From the NCBI RefSeq assembly GCF_003286645.3, contig NZ_CP127382.2:1550001-1614000 (forward strand): a stretch of DNA of 64,000 bases, given 5' to 3'. Source of the DNA: Aerococcus tenax (lineage in GTDB: Bacteria; Bacillota; Bacilli; Lactobacillales; Aerococcaceae). The position numbers and the translations under genes were made by a program. Under the pieces are notes generated by a model. That model did not search any database, was not told the origin of the DNA, and saw only the letters and a program-made list of their open reading frames with translations. Shown piece after piece: positions 34,049 through 43,134 of the stretch. The number at the start of each line of letters is the position of its first letter. The stretch's first letter is position 1.

Positions 34049-34852
34049 CTAATAAAAGCCGTTCGCCTCTGACTTAGCAATGCGTTCCGCTCGACTGGGA
34101 TAGTCCACATGGTGCAAGTAGAGACCATGTGCCTTGGCAGTAGGTCCCGCGGCGTTCCGGTCTTGAATGCTTAACAAGTCACTGAGATTCTCCACCGGAC
34201 GGAGACCATCGCCAATCTGCAAGCAAGTCCCCACAATAATCCGCACCATATTGTAGAGAAAACCATTGCCCTCAAAATAAAAAGTCAAAGCCTGTCCATC
34301 CTCAGATGCCTGACATTCCGCCCGGTAAATCTCCCGGTCAAAGACGGTTTTATCCGTTTTAGTGGAGCAGAAACTCTTAAAGTTATGCGTCCCTATTAAG
34401 GCCGGCAAGGCGGCTTGAATCCGAGAAACATCAGTACGATAGGGATGGTGGAGGACGTAGTGGCGGTCAAAAGGTGAAACAAAGGGGGCCAAGGAGACCT
34501 TATATAAGTAAGCCTTTCTCAAGGCATGGTAGCGAGCGTGGAAGTGTTTTTCCACTGGTTCAACCGTCTTCACACAAATGGCATCATCCAAGATGCTATT
34601 CAATGCCCGTAATAAGCCCTCGGTTTCGATTTCTGAAGGATAGTCAAAGTGAACCACTTGCCCCAGGGCATGGACGCCAGAATCGGTACGACCGGACCCA
34701 TAAACCGGAATCTCTTGACCCTTCGTCATTAATTTCAGGGCCTTTTCCAGGGCCGCTTGGATACTGGGACCATTGGGTTGGACTTGAAATCCCACATAGG
34801 GAGTACCATCATAAGCAATCGTCGCTTTATAGCGTTGTGGCATAATTATCAA
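34049..34852 (-). CDS. truA: tRNA pseudouridine synthase A
   Basis: The 267-residue enzyme makes pseudouridine at positions 38-40 of tRNA anticodon arms. Visible motifs are YKATIAYDGTPYVGFQ near the start, the catalytic Asp in GSGRTDSGVHALGQV, and LYNMVRIIVGT in the C-terminal half. The start is uncertain: TTG at 34852 is eight bases after AAGGAG, and an ATG lies three codons further in. It is the last gene after ecfT (93-base gap), its usual place in firmicutes. Confidence 0.95.
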   Translation of the reverse strand: MIIMPQRYKATIAYDGTPYVGFQVQPNGPSIQAALEKALKLMTKGQEIPVYGSGRTDSGVHALGQVVHFDYPSEIETEGLLRALNSILDDAICVKTVEPVEKHFHARYHALRKAYLYKVSLAPFVSPFDRHYVLHHPYRTDVSRIQAALPALIGTHNFKSFCSTKTDKTVFDREIYRAECQASEDGQALTFYFEGNGFLYNMVRIIVGTCLQIGDGLRPVENLSDLLSIQDRNAAGPTAKAHGLYLHHVDYPSRAERIAKSEANGFY

Positions 34853-34945
34853 ACGCCTCTCTCCTTATATAATCATAAATAAATAGGAAAAGCCGGCCAT
34901 CACTGCCAGCTTTTCGCTCTTGTCATTCTTTCCTTGCCTTGGCCA

Positions 34946-35740
34946 TTAGGACCTAAAGATTAATATTGCTAGGCAAACGCAAGCCACTAGGCCAATAGCC
35001 ACAGTATCGCGTTGGTGCCAGTGGAGTAAACGGTATTTGGTCCGCCCTTCGCCCCCTTGGTAACCACGCGCTTCCATCGCAATGGATAAGTCATAGGCGC
35101 GGTCAAAAGCCGAGACAAAGAGAGGCACCAGGATCGGAATAATGGCCTTGATCCGGCTCATTAAGGACCCCTCGCTAAAGTCAACCCCACGAGCCCATTG
35201 AGCGTCCATAATCTTGTCCGTCTCTTCTAATAAGGTTGGTACAAAGCGTAATGCAATGGACAGCATTAAGGCAATTTCGTGGACTGGTAGAATATTCTTT
35301 AAGGGCTTCATCAAACTTTCCAAGCCATCGGTAATATCCAGGGGTTTGGTGGTTAAGGTAAGAATGGTAGAAATGAAAATAATGTAAACGAAACGTAAAA
35401 AGATAAATAAGGCGTTCCATAAGCCTTCATCAGTGATGGCTAAAAAGCCCCATTGCCAGTAAACTTCCCCTGTCCGGGTAAAGAATAACTGCAAGGCCAC
35501 CGTAATTAGGATCAATAGGATCATGGGCTTTAACCCTTTGAGAAAAATTTTCAAAGAAATTCCGGTCAGCCAGACAAAGGCCACCACTAAGAGGCCTAAG
35601 ATCCCATAAGTCAGGCCATTATTGGCGAAGAAGATAAAGATTAGTAAGATGAACATGATGATCAATTTGGCCCGTGGATCCATTCGGTGGACCAGGGAAT
35701 CACCGTTCAAATAACGTCCCATAATAAATTTATTCTTCAT
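34946..35740 (-). CDS. ecfT: Energy-coupling factor transporter transmembrane protein EcfT
   Basis: The 264-residue protein has about five helices (MDPRAKLIIMFILLIFIFFA start) and the two cytoplasmic coupling helices with Ala-Arg-Gly signatures (QWARGVDF and AMEARGYQ) that contact the two ATPases. It pairs with exchangeable vitamin-binding S components encoded elsewhere. It overlaps ecfA2 by 11 bases, so the genes are translationally coupled. Confidence 0.96.
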   Translation of the reverse strand: MKNKFIMGRYLNGDSLVHRMDPRAKLIIMFILLIFIFFANNGLTYGILGLLVVAFVWLTGISLKIFLKGLKPMILLILITVALQLFFTRTGEVYWQWGFLAITDEGLWNALFIFLRFVYIIFISTILTLTTKPLDITDGLESLMKPLKNILPVHEIALMLSIALRFVPTLLEETDKIMDAQWARGVDFSEGSLMSRIKAIIPILVPLFVSAFDRAYDLSIAMEARGYQGGEGRTKYRLLHWHQRDTVAIGLVACVCLAILIFRS

Positions 35741-36608
35741 CTTGAACCTCCCCTAGTTCAAAATAGTTAAGAATACTATCCGCGAGTTGGTCAACGGTTA
35801 GCGGATTGTCCTGGAGTTGAATTCCAGCTTGGTCAGCTAAAACCGCCTTAAATTCTAAACTATCAGGTAGTGACAGGCTATGGTCTCTGAGCCAGTCAGC
35901 ATCAGAAAAGATTTCTTCTGTGGGCCCTTGACGGACCACCGTTCCTCGGTTCATCACGACAATATGATTGGCATATTGGGCAGCATCATTCATTTGATGG
36001 GTCACTAGAACCACCGTTAACTGGCGTTCCTTATAGAGTCGATAGAACATAGCCATCATATCCCGGTGACCTTTTGGGTCCAAACCAGCTGTGGGTTCGT
36101 CCAAGACTAAGACCTGGGGCTCCATGGCAAGGATCCCAGCAATGGCTACCCGGCGCATTTGTCCACCTGATAAGTCGAAGGGCGATTGGTCATATAATTC
36201 ACTTGGCAAACCAACCAGGTCCAGGGCTTCAATGGCTTTTTGACGGGCTTCTTCCTCACTGGCTCCGTAGTTTAAGGGGCCAAACATGACATCTTTGAGG
36301 ACGGTTTCTTCAAAAAGTTGCGACTCAGGAAACTGAAAGACAATCCCTACTTGGCTACGAATACGGCGTAGGATTTCTCCTTTAGAGTTCTTGGTCACTT
36401 GGTCTGGACCAATTTGAACGGTTCCTTGGGTAGGCTTTAAGAGGCCGTTAAGGTGTTTGATGGCGGTTGACTTCCCACTACCGGTATGTCCAATAAAGGC
36501 GGTAAAACTTTGGTCGGGAATGGTTAAATTGACATCATGCAAAGACAAGGTTTCAAAGGGAGTACCTGCCCCATAAGCATAACTTACGCCTTGGAATTCA
36601 ATTTGCAT
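35730..36608 (-). CDS. ecfA2: Energy-coupling factor transporter ATPase EcfA2
   Basis: The 292-residue ATPase has Walker A GHTGSGKST, Q-loop VGIVFQFPESQLFEETV, signature LSGGQMRRVAIAG, Walker B VLVLDEPTAGLDP and switch His in LVTHQMND. FQFPE(S/Y)QLF is the distinguishing block of EcfA2. It forms a heterodimer with EcfA1 and couples ATP use to EcfT. It overlaps ecfA1 by 25 bases. Confidence 0.96.
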   Translation of the reverse strand: MQIEFQGVSYAYGAGTPFETLSLHDVNLTIPDQSFTAFIGHTGSGKSTAIKHLNGLLKPTQGTVQIGPDQVTKNSKGEILRRIRSQVGIVFQFPESQLFEETVLKDVMFGPLNYGASEEEARQKAIEALDLVGLPSELYDQSPFDLSGGQMRRVAIAGILAMEPQVLVLDEPTAGLDPKGHRDMMAMFYRLYKERQLTVVLVTHQMNDAAQYANHIVVMNRGTVVRQGPTEEIFSDADWLRDHSLSLPDSLEFKAVLADQAGIQLQDNPLTVDQLADSILNYFELGEVQDEE

Positions 36609-37423
36609 AACCAGTCCACCAACCCTTCTTCAGTATAATAATCTTTTTCAAAGGAAAAACCACCTTGGGCTAGGGCATTTTTTAATTGCACACTAAAGGG
36701 CACGCCTAGTCCCATATCGATCAACTTATCCCCATAAGAAAATATTTCTGCCGGTTTGCCCTCATTAACGATTTCTCCCTGACGAAAAACCAAAATCCGG
36801 TCGGCACTGGCCGCTTCACTTAAGTCATGGGTTATAGATAGGACGGTGAGCTGGCTCTTTTCCTTCAGACGGCGGATAACTTCCATCACTTCTTCGCGCC
36901 CTTCTGGATCCAACATGGAGGTAGCTTCATCCAAGATAATCACCCGGGGCTGAAGAGCAATAATGCCTGCAATGGCTACCCGTTGTTTTTGCCCTCCTGA
37001 TAAGTTGCTGGGCTCATATTGCCGATAAGCCGACATGCCGACCTCTTCTAGGGCCCAATTGACCCGCTCGACCATTTCATCGTGTGGCACCGCAGCATTC
37101 TCTAAGCCAAAAGCCACATCGTCTTCAACCGTGGCTCCAACGAATTGGTTGTCAGGATTTTGAAAAACCAGGCCGATATTTTGCCGGATCGTCCAGACAT
37201 TGGCTTCATTAAGTGCTAAACCCGCCACGGTAATCTGGCCGGATTCCGCTTCTAATAACCCATCAATTAGTTTGGCCATGGTAGATTTTCCTGAGCCATT
37301 ATGACCGATAATGGCTACCCATTCTTGGTCAAAGATATCAAAAGAAACCTGTTTGATGGTTTGTTTGTCTTCTTCTTTATCGTAGCGAAAGCTAACATCT
37401 TTGACAGAGATGATCGACTCCAA
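36584..37423 (-). CDS. ecfA1: Energy-coupling factor transporter ATPase EcfA1
   Basis: The 279-residue ATPase has Walker A GHNGSGKST, the EcfA1-type Q-loop VFQNPDNQFVGATVEDDVAFGLEN, signature LSGGQKQRVAIAG, Walker B VIILDEATSMLDP and switch His in SITHDLSEA. The start is TTG at 37423, five bases after GGGGAG. It is the first gene of ecfA1-ecfA2-ecfT(-truA) and directly follows an FMN riboswitch and its terminator, so expression of the whole module should fall when FMN is plentiful. Confidence 0.96.
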   Translation of the reverse strand: MESIISVKDVSFRYDKEEDKQTIKQVSFDIFDQEWVAIIGHNGSGKSTMAKLIDGLLEAESGQITVAGLALNEANVWTIRQNIGLVFQNPDNQFVGATVEDDVAFGLENAAVPHDEMVERVNWALEEVGMSAYRQYEPSNLSGGQKQRVAIAGIIALQPRVIILDEATSMLDPEGREEVMEVIRRLKEKSQLTVLSITHDLSEAASADRILVFRQGEIVNEGKPAEIFSYGDKLIDMGLGVPFSVQLKNALAQGGFSFEKDYYTEEGLVDWLCKLNSKA

Positions 37424-37440
37424 GTTTTCTCCCCATTTCT

Positions 37441-37615
37441 AAAATAAAACCCTCCGTTCTAATTAACGGAGGGGCTATAGTTATCGTATTCACTCTTCTC
37501 CTATCAGACTTTACTGTCGGTACTAGAATTACACTAGTTCATTCCTATCAATCCCTTGATAGCTTGCGGACTTTTACCGCCGGTCGGGAAACGCTCCCTG
37601 CCCCGAAGATATCTG
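37441..37615 (-). promoter_or_regulatory. FMN riboswitch with terminator, controlling ecfA1-ecfA2-ecfT
   Basis: On the minus strand the conserved RFN pieces occur in order: CTTCGGGGCAGGG (37596-37608), TCCCGACCGGCGGT, AGTCCGCAAGC, a variable stem ATCAAGGGATTGAT, CTAGTGTAATTCTAG, ACCGACAGTAAAGTCTG and AGGAGAAGAG (to about 37492). The flanks ATCTTC and GAAGAG pair as P1. After about 20 bases comes a terminator, CCCTCCGTT/AACGGAGGG with TTTTATTTT (37441-37473), then the ecfA1 ribosome site. FMN binding should favour termination. Confidence 0.93.
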
Positions 37616-37628
37616 TAAATCTTTTATT

Positions 37629-37657
37629 AGTGTAACGGAACCAGTGCTATATTTCAA
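37629..37657 (-). promoter_or_regulatory. Promoter of the FMN-riboswitch/ecf operon
   Basis: On the minus strand TTGAAA (37652-37657) and TACACT (37629-37634) are 17 bases apart, placing the start of transcription just before the aptamer. It lies within 40 bases of the oatA stop codon. Confidence 0.6.
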
Positions 37658-37665
37658 CTGATTTA

Positions 37666-39549
37666 TCACTTATTATCTTCAATTAGTGCCCGTCCCACAT
37701 AGTCTGTCCAAGCCTTGACCCCCGCTTTTGAGAAGTGGATGCCATCTTGACTGAGCCAATCGGCTTGGGCATTTTGATCATAGTAAGTGGACCAGTCAAT
37801 TAATTGACAGTCCTTTCGACTATCAGCGGTTGCCTTCAAGGCCTCGTTGACTTGTTGACGCCAAGGCCGGTTGACATGGGTATTGACCAGGTAAATCTTC
37901 TTACCTTCAAAGCGTTTCAGTAATTGGTTAATTTGTTGGGAAGTAAAGCCACCATTGGCGCCTAAGTCTACCACCACTTTATCCTGGATCTCATTCTCAG
38001 CGCTAAAGCTATCGATTAGTTCACCAGCTTGGTAGACTTGAAGTCCCACCTTGGCACAAATATTAGACCGTGGGAAGAGGGCCGTAATCCCCTTAGAGAC
38101 ATCGATGGTTAAGGAGTCTCCTAAGAAGGTAAAACTGAGACCGTTAGCCTGGTAGAGGACCTCATTAGAGAAGTCACTTACGATGGCTTGTTGGTCTTGG
38201 CTGAGCGATTGCCGGTATTTTTCAATATCTTCATCACTATCACTAGCAATGGTATGCTTTTCCCGGTTAGCTTGTTCGATCGCTTCACGGGCCTCTCGGG
38301 CTTCAGCCTCAGACTTGAGCACCACTTCGCCCTTGGGTGCCGTCACTAAGGCAAAAAGCGCCAGGGCTAGAACCAGGGTAAATCCCCAAAAGAGGACTTT
38401 TTGGTACCAGGGGGTCTCCTTAGACCGGACTTGACGAAAACCAGTAATTAAACGGAGCGGCTCCCCTTTAGGGCGCAAATAAATCGGTATTGTCACTAAG
38501 CGCTGGTTAACCAAGGCATCTAGGAGAAGGCCAATCACAAAGATAGCTAAGACCTGTAACCAAGGTTGCATGGTAAACCAGTTCTGTTGGCTGGCATGGG
38601 CAGTAAAGACAATATAGATGGGATAGTAGGTCAGATAGACGAAATAATTCTTCCGTCCGATAAAGGCCAAGGGCTTAAAGCGAAGAATCTTACCAATAAA
38701 GGATTGGTCTTGGACAATAGCTAAAACAAATAAGACTACCAATAGGTCAAAGACCAACATACCCCCGTAGTAAGTCCATATGGAAGAATCCGTCAAGAAC
38801 TTCATCAAGACTGCTAATATACCAGCAGTCACTAGGGCAATTAAGTCTGGCGTCCAAGACGTCTTAAGTAGCCGATATGAGAAGCCTATAATTTCTTCCC
38901 CCATTAAGAAAGCGATACTCCCTAATAAAAAGGAAAATAAGCGGCTATCGGTCCCATAATAGGCCCGGCTGGGGTCTTGACCCGGAGTAAAGAGAAAAGC
39001 CATCCAGGCCACTGAAATCAAGGCTAAAACAATCAAGAAATAAGTAAAATGCTGCTTAGACATACGCCGCCGCAGTAAGCCATAGATGAAATAAAAGACC
39101 ACAAGCGACTGTAGGTAGACCCCTAAGTACCAGAGATGGGTTAAAAGCGAGGGGTGGAGAAATTCAGCAAAATAGGAAGACCCGATGGCAATCTGATACC
39201 AGTTATTGACAAAGGCCAAGCTGGAAAAGACCACTGGGCGAATATTGGTTAACAGCTCAGCTTGAAAAAGGAGTAGGAGCGCTAGCAAGAGAATAATAAA
39301 AAAGACCAAGGGCCAAAACATCTTCCCTAAGCGCCTGAAAAACTGCCAGCCCAGTCTGAAGGACTTGCCCTCCCTTAAGCGCCGTTCTAACTGACTGGTC
39401 ACCAAATAACCCGATAGGATTAAGAATATATCCACCGCTAAAAAGCCACCCGGCAAGGAATTGGTGAAGAAATGATAGCAAATGATGGCAAGCATGGCAA
39501 AGAGCCTCAGAGTATCTAGCTGAGGTAAATATAGCCGTTCTTGGCGCAT
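37666..39549 (-). CDS. oatA: Peptidoglycan O-acetyltransferase OatA-like (acyltransferase 3 + SGNH)
   Basis: The 627-residue protein has an N-terminal acyltransferase-3 membrane domain with about ten helices (LPQLDTLRLFAMLAIICYHF, with its conserved His, and GGFLAVDIFLILSGYLVT). An eleventh helix and charged linker (about 385-470) follow, then an extracellular SGNH esterase-like domain: GDS at 477-479, GANG at about 530 and D602xxH605. This is the layout of OatA, which O-acetylates muramic acid and gives lysozyme resistance. It lies between rplQ and ecfA1, which are usually adjacent. Confidence 0.9.
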   Translation of the reverse strand: MRQERLYLPQLDTLRLFAMLAIICYHFFTNSLPGGFLAVDIFLILSGYLVTSQLERRLREGKSFRLGWQFFRRLGKMFWPLVFFIILLLALLLLFQAELLTNIRPVVFSSLAFVNNWYQIAIGSSYFAEFLHPSLLTHLWYLGVYLQSLVVFYFIYGLLRRRMSKQHFTYFLIVLALISVAWMAFLFTPGQDPSRAYYGTDSRLFSFLLGSIAFLMGEEIIGFSYRLLKTSWTPDLIALVTAGILAVLMKFLTDSSIWTYYGGMLVFDLLVVLFVLAIVQDQSFIGKILRFKPLAFIGRKNYFVYLTYYPIYIVFTAHASQQNWFTMQPWLQVLAIFVIGLLLDALVNQRLVTIPIYLRPKGEPLRLITGFRQVRSKETPWYQKVLFWGFTLVLALALFALVTAPKGEVVLKSEAEAREAREAIEQANREKHTIASDSDEDIEKYRQSLSQDQQAIVSDFSNEVLYQANGLSFTFLGDSLTIDVSKGITALFPRSNICAKVGLQVYQAGELIDSFSAENEIQDKVVVDLGANGGFTSQQINQLLKRFEGKKIYLVNTHVNRPWRQQVNEALKATADSRKDCQLIDWSTYYDQNAQADWLSQDGIHFSKAGVKAWTDYVGRALIEDNK

Positions 39550-39615
39550 GGGGAAACCTCTTCTCTATGAATGTTCATTAACATTATTATTATAACAAAT
39601 ATTCTCTATCGAAAA

Positions 39616-39703
39616 CTAAAAAAGCGCAAAAAAAAAGACATATAAAATGTCTCAATAAAAAACAAACTTTTTCACCCCTAGACTTCTGCCTAGGGATGAA
39701 AGA
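39616..39703 (-). terminator. Terminators at the end of the rplQ operon
   Basis: On the minus strand two hairpins follow the rplQ stop at 39759: CCCTAG/CTAGGG (39676-39700) and GACAT/ATGTC followed by nine T (39623-39648). They should end the long S10/spc/alpha transcript before oatA. Confidence 0.7.
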
Positions 39704-39758
39704 GCTAGACTCGGAAAGAGACAAAGGCCTCTCTCCATCATCATAACACTCAAAAGTT

Positions 39759-40139
39759 TTATACTAATTCGATAATCGCCATTGGAGCGTTGTCGCCACG
39801 ACGTGGTTCAGTTTTTAAAATTCGAGTATAACCACCTTGACGGTCAGCGTAACGTTCACCTAAGTCATTGAATAACTTTTGAAGAACGGTTTCAATAACG
39901 ATTTTTTCGTCTTCAACACGAACATCGCTCACTTCATTACGTAAGTAACTTGCTGCGCGACGACGAGAAGCCAGGTCGCCTTTTTTACCTAAAGTGATCA
40001 TTTTTTCAGCAGTTTTACGAATTTCTTTAGCGCGAGTTTCAGTCGTGGTAATGCGTTCGTTGATTAATAAGTCAGTAGTTAAATCACGTAATAAGGCTTT
40101 ACGTTGGGAGCTACTACGACCTAATTTACGGTAACTCAT
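39759..40139 (-). CDS. rplQ: 50S ribosomal protein L17
   Basis: The 126-residue protein begins [20 protein letters not shown] and has [24 protein letters not shown], both diagnostic of L17. It is the last gene of the large ribosomal cluster, 27 bases after rpoA. Confidence 0.98.
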   Translation of the reverse strand: MSYRKLGRSSSQRKALLRDLTTDLLINERITTTETRAKEIRKTAEKMITLGKKGDLASRRRAASYLRNEVSDVRVEDEKIVIETVLQKLFNDLGERYADRQGGYTRILKTEPRRGDNAPMAIIELV

Positions 40140-40166
40140 TCTTAGTATTCCTCCTTCTTAAAGATA

Positions 40167-41111
40167 TTAGTCATCATCTTTTAAAGATAAGTCTAATGCG
40201 TCGAGTTTGCCTTTGACTTCGTCTAATGATTTACGTCCCAGGTTACGGACCTTCATCATTTCTGCTTCAGTCTTTTGAGTTAATTCTTCAACGGTGTTAA
40301 TCCCTGCCCGTTTCAAGCAGTTATAGGACCGTACCGATAAGTCTAATTCCTCAATGGTCATTTCGAGCATTTTTTCTTTTTGTGTTTCTTCTTTCTCAAC
40401 CATGATTTCAGCTTCTTGAGCTTCATCAGTTAGGCTAACAAAGATTGCAAGATGTTCCGTTAAGACTTTAGCCGCTAAGCTTAAAGCTTCCTTAGGGGCA
40501 ATCGTTCCATCCGTCCAAATATCGAAAGTCAATTTATCGTACTCATTGACTTCACCAATCCGGGTATTTTCTACTTGGTAGTTAACCTTCTTGATTGGTG
40601 TATAGATTGAATCGACCGGAATGACACCAATAGGCATGTCGTCCGTTTTGTTGTTTTCTGCACGGACAAAGCCACGTCCATTCTTAACATGCATCAGCAT
40701 ATGGATCTTGGCACCTTCAGCCAAAGAACAAATATGTAGATCTGGATTCAACACATCGAAGTCCGCATCAGCAGTAATATCTGCCGCAGTCACTTCAGCT
40801 GGTCCAGTGATATCAAGTTCAATGTCCTTTTCGTCGACATCGTATAATTTAAGCGCAAGTTGCTTAATATTAAGAACAATTTGGGTAACGTCTTCACGTA
40901 CTCCTGGAATAGTTGAAAATTCATGTAAAACGTTTTCAATCTTTATCGATGTTACAGCTGTCCCTGGTAATGAGGATAAAAGTACACGACGAAGGGAATT
41001 ACCTAAAGTCGTCCCATAACCTCTCTCTAGTGGTTCGACAGCGAATTTACCAAACTTATTATCTTCGCTGGTTTCAATGGTTTCGATATTTGGCTTTTCA
41101 ATTTCGATCAT
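40167..41111 (-). CDS. rpoA: DNA-directed RNA polymerase alpha subunit
   Basis: The 314-residue protein has the N-terminal assembly domain ([28 protein letters not shown]) and, after a short linker near 230, the C-terminal DNA-contacting domain ([22 protein letters not shown]...[12 protein letters not shown]). It has normal length. It lies 76 bases after rpsK and 27 before rplQ. Confidence 0.99.
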   Translation of the reverse strand: MIEIEKPNIETIETSEDNKFGKFAVEPLERGYGTTLGNSLRRVLLSSLPGTAVTSIKIENVLHEFSTIPGVREDVTQIVLNIKQLALKLYDVDEKDIELDITGPAEVTAADITADADFDVLNPDLHICSLAEGAKIHMLMHVKNGRGFVRAENNKTDDMPIGVIPVDSIYTPIKKVNYQVENTRIGEVNEYDKLTFDIWTDGTIAPKEALSLAAKVLTEHLAIFVSLTDEAQEAEIMVEKEETQKEKMLEMTIEELDLSVRSYNCLKRAGINTVEELTQKTEAEMMKVRNLGRKSLDEVKGKLDALDLSLKDDD

Positions 41112-41187
41112 CTAGTAGTTTACCCCTTTCAAAACGTGAAAACTTGCACCTTTAAGTAAGTCCAAATGCATCAATCGTTTTAAAACA

Positions 41188-41583
41188 TTAAACACGACGA
41201 CGTTTTGGAGGACGACAACCATTATGAGGAATAGGTGTTACATCACGAATTGCAGTAACTTCTAATCCTGCAGCTTGAAGTGCACGAATAGCAGATTCAC
41301 GACCAGAGCCAGGACCTTTTACCGATACTTCTACGGTTTTCATCCCATGATCCATTGCTGTTTTAGCAGCTGTTTCTGAAGCTAATTGTGCAGCATATGG
41401 TGTTGATTTACGGGAACCTTTAAAGCCAAGAGCCCCTGCAGAAGACCAAGAAATCGCATTTCCTTGTTCATCAGTAATCATCACAATAGTATTGTTGAAT
41501 GTTGAGTGAATATGTGCGACGCCTGACTCAACATGTTTCTTGACACGACGTTTACGTGATCCTTGACGTTTTGCTTTTGCCAT
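41188..41583 (-). CDS. rpsK: 30S ribosomal protein S11
   Basis: The 131-residue protein contains [50 protein letters not shown] and the C-terminal [18 protein letters not shown], all typical of S11. It is 31 bases after rpsM. Confidence 0.98.
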   Translation of the reverse strand: MAKAKRQGSRKRRVKKHVESGVAHIHSTFNNTIVMITDEQGNAISWSSAGALGFKGSRKSTPYAAQLASETAAKTAMDHGMKTVEVSVKGPGSGRESAIRALQAAGLEVTAIRDVTPIPHNGCRPPKRRRV

Positions 41584-41614
41584 CTGTATGCTAACCTCCT
41601 TTATTTTAAATTAA

Positions 41615-41980
41615 TTATTTCTTCTTAGCGATTGCTAAGCCACGTTTACCTTTACGGGTACGTGCATTGTTTTTAGTGTTTTGTCCACGAACTGGTAAGC
41701 CACGACGGTGACGCATACCACGGTATGAACCAATTTCTTGTAAACGTTTGATATCCATATTGATATCGCGGCGTAAGTCACCTTCAACTTTGATCTTGTC
41801 CACTTCTTTACGTAGGCGGTCAAGTTCATCGTTAGTGAGGTCACGAACGCGAGTATCTTCGGAAACATCACAAGCTTCACAAATCTTTTCAGCAGTGGCT
41901 TTACCGATACCAAAAATGTAGGTTAATGAGATAACAACGCGTTTATCTCTAGGAATATCTACTCCTGCAATACGTGCCAT
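41615..41980 (-). CDS. rpsM: 30S ribosomal protein S13
   Basis: The 121-residue protein begins [22 protein letters not shown] and has the helix-two-turn-helix [11 protein letters not shown]. It ends with the basic tail [19 protein letters not shown], which contacts the P-site tRNA. It is 25 bases after rpmJ. Confidence 0.98.
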   Translation of the reverse strand: MARIAGVDIPRDKRVVISLTYIFGIGKATAEKICEACDVSEDTRVRDLTNDELDRLRKEVDKIKVEGDLRRDINMDIKRLQEIGSYRGMRHRRGLPVRGQNTKNNARTRKGKRGLAIAKKK

Positions 41981-42005
41981 TTATCTGGTCCCTCCTATCT
42001 ATTAA

Positions 42006-42119
42006 TTAACCTTGACGTTGTTTATGTTTAGGGTTCGCACAAATAACCATCACACGGCCACTACGGCGAATTACCTTGCATTTTTCACAAATAGGTTTTA
42101 CTGATGCTCTAACTTTCAC
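42006..42119 (-). CDS. rpmJ: 50S ribosomal protein L36
   Basis: The product is 37 residues, starting at GTG (42117-42119) seven bases after AAGGAGG. It reads [20 protein letters not shown] and ends [11 protein letters not shown]. Three Cys and one His form the zinc ribbon of the C+ type L36. It is too short for many gene finders but is certain by sequence and by position between infA and rpsM. Confidence 0.97.
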   Translation of the reverse strand: MKVRASVKPICEKCKVIRRSGRVMVICANPKHKQRQG

Positions 42120-42142
42120 TCTTTTACCTCCTTATACCACCA

Positions 42143-42361
42143 TTACTTGAATCGGTAGGTAATACGTCCTTTACTTAAGTCATAAGGAGACATTTCTACC
42201 TTTACACGGTCGCCAGGTAAAATACGGATATAATTAACACGCATTTTTCCTGAAATATGCGCTAAAACTTCAAAGCCGTTTTCGAGCTCGACTTTGAACA
42301 TTGCATTTGGTAACGATTCAGTAACAGTACCTTCAACTTCAATCATATCTTCTTTAGCCAC
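42143..42361 (-). CDS. infA: Translation initiation factor IF-1
   Basis: The 72-residue S1-fold factor reads [20 protein letters not shown] from a GTG start (42359-42361), with GGAGG six bases upstream. An in-frame ATG eight codons earlier overlaps the ribosome site and is rejected. It contains [22 protein letters not shown] and ends GRITYRFK. No map gene lies between adk and infA, unlike in Bacillus. Confidence 0.98.
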   Translation of the reverse strand: MAKEDMIEVEGTVTESLPNAMFKVELENGFEVLAHISGKMRVNYIRILPGDRVKVEMSPYDLSKGRITYRFK

Positions 42362-42460
42362 AATATATCCTCCCAGTCTATCCAAGTAATAGCTTCAAAC
42401 AGTAGGTGTATCTTTCGACTAACTCGAATATTTTACCACAACAAAGAATAGTTATCAAGT

Positions 42461-43114
42461 CTAATCTTCGATAACTTCAGAAATGCGGTTAAAGACATTT
42501 TCAATGCCAATGTCGCCAGGAACCTTATAGAGTTTGCCCTTAGCTTCATAAAATTCAACCAAAGGCTTGGTTTGTTCGAGGTTCACCTGGATACGATTTT
42601 CGACAACTTCAGCTTTGTCATCCTCACGTTGGTAGAAGTCATGACTACCACAACGGTCACAGGTGTTTTCTTCTTTTGGTGGGTTAGAGTTAACATTGTA
42701 GGTTGCCCCACACGAACGACAAATGATTCTGCCGGTTAAACGTTGTTTTAACACCTCAGGATCAACATCAATGTAAATGACTGCATCGATGGGTTGATCG
42801 ATACTTGCCGTAATCTCTTCCAAAGCCTCAGCTTGGTTGATGGTTCTTGGGAAACCATCTAACATATAACCTTCATCGTCTTTGACTTGAGCTAAGCGGT
42901 CTTTGACAATGCCGTTGGTTACTTCATCAGGTACTAAAGACCCAGAATCCATGTAGGACTTGGCCTTCTTCCCTAATTCCGTACCGTCAGCCATAGCTTG
43001 GCGGAACATATCACCAGTAGAAATATGAGGAATTTTATAAGCTGCTTCAATACGTTCAGCTTGGGTTCCCTTACCTGCACCAGGTAGACCCATTAAAATA
43101 ATATTTCTTTTCAT
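42461..43114 (-). CDS. adk: Adenylate kinase (zinc-type lid)
   Basis: The 217-residue enzyme interconverts ATP+AMP and 2 ADP. It has the P-loop [10 protein letters not shown] (8-17), [11 protein letters not shown], and a long lid with two CxxC pairs (CRSC and CDRC) that hold structural zinc, as in Gram-positive adenylate kinases. It is 20 bases after secY. The 99-base gap to infA could hold a minor promoter, but I see none that is clear. Confidence 0.98.
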   Translation of the reverse strand: MKRNIILMGLPGAGKGTQAERIEAAYKIPHISTGDMFRQAMADGTELGKKAKSYMDSGSLVPDEVTNGIVKDRLAQVKDDEGYMLDGFPRTINQAEALEEITASIDQPIDAVIYIDVDPEVLKQRLTGRIICRSCGATYNVNSNPPKEENTCDRCGSHDFYQREDDKAEVVENRIQVNLEQTKPLVEFYEAKGKLYKVPGDIGIENVFNRISEVIED

Positions 43115-43134
43115 CTTTTTGCACTCCCAATTTC

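Noticed and set aside
34886..34916. Hairpin between ecfT and truA (AAAAGC/GCTTTT) considered as a terminator
   Set aside because: The stem has mismatches and the T-run is only four bases; readthrough into truA is likely, so it is not listed.
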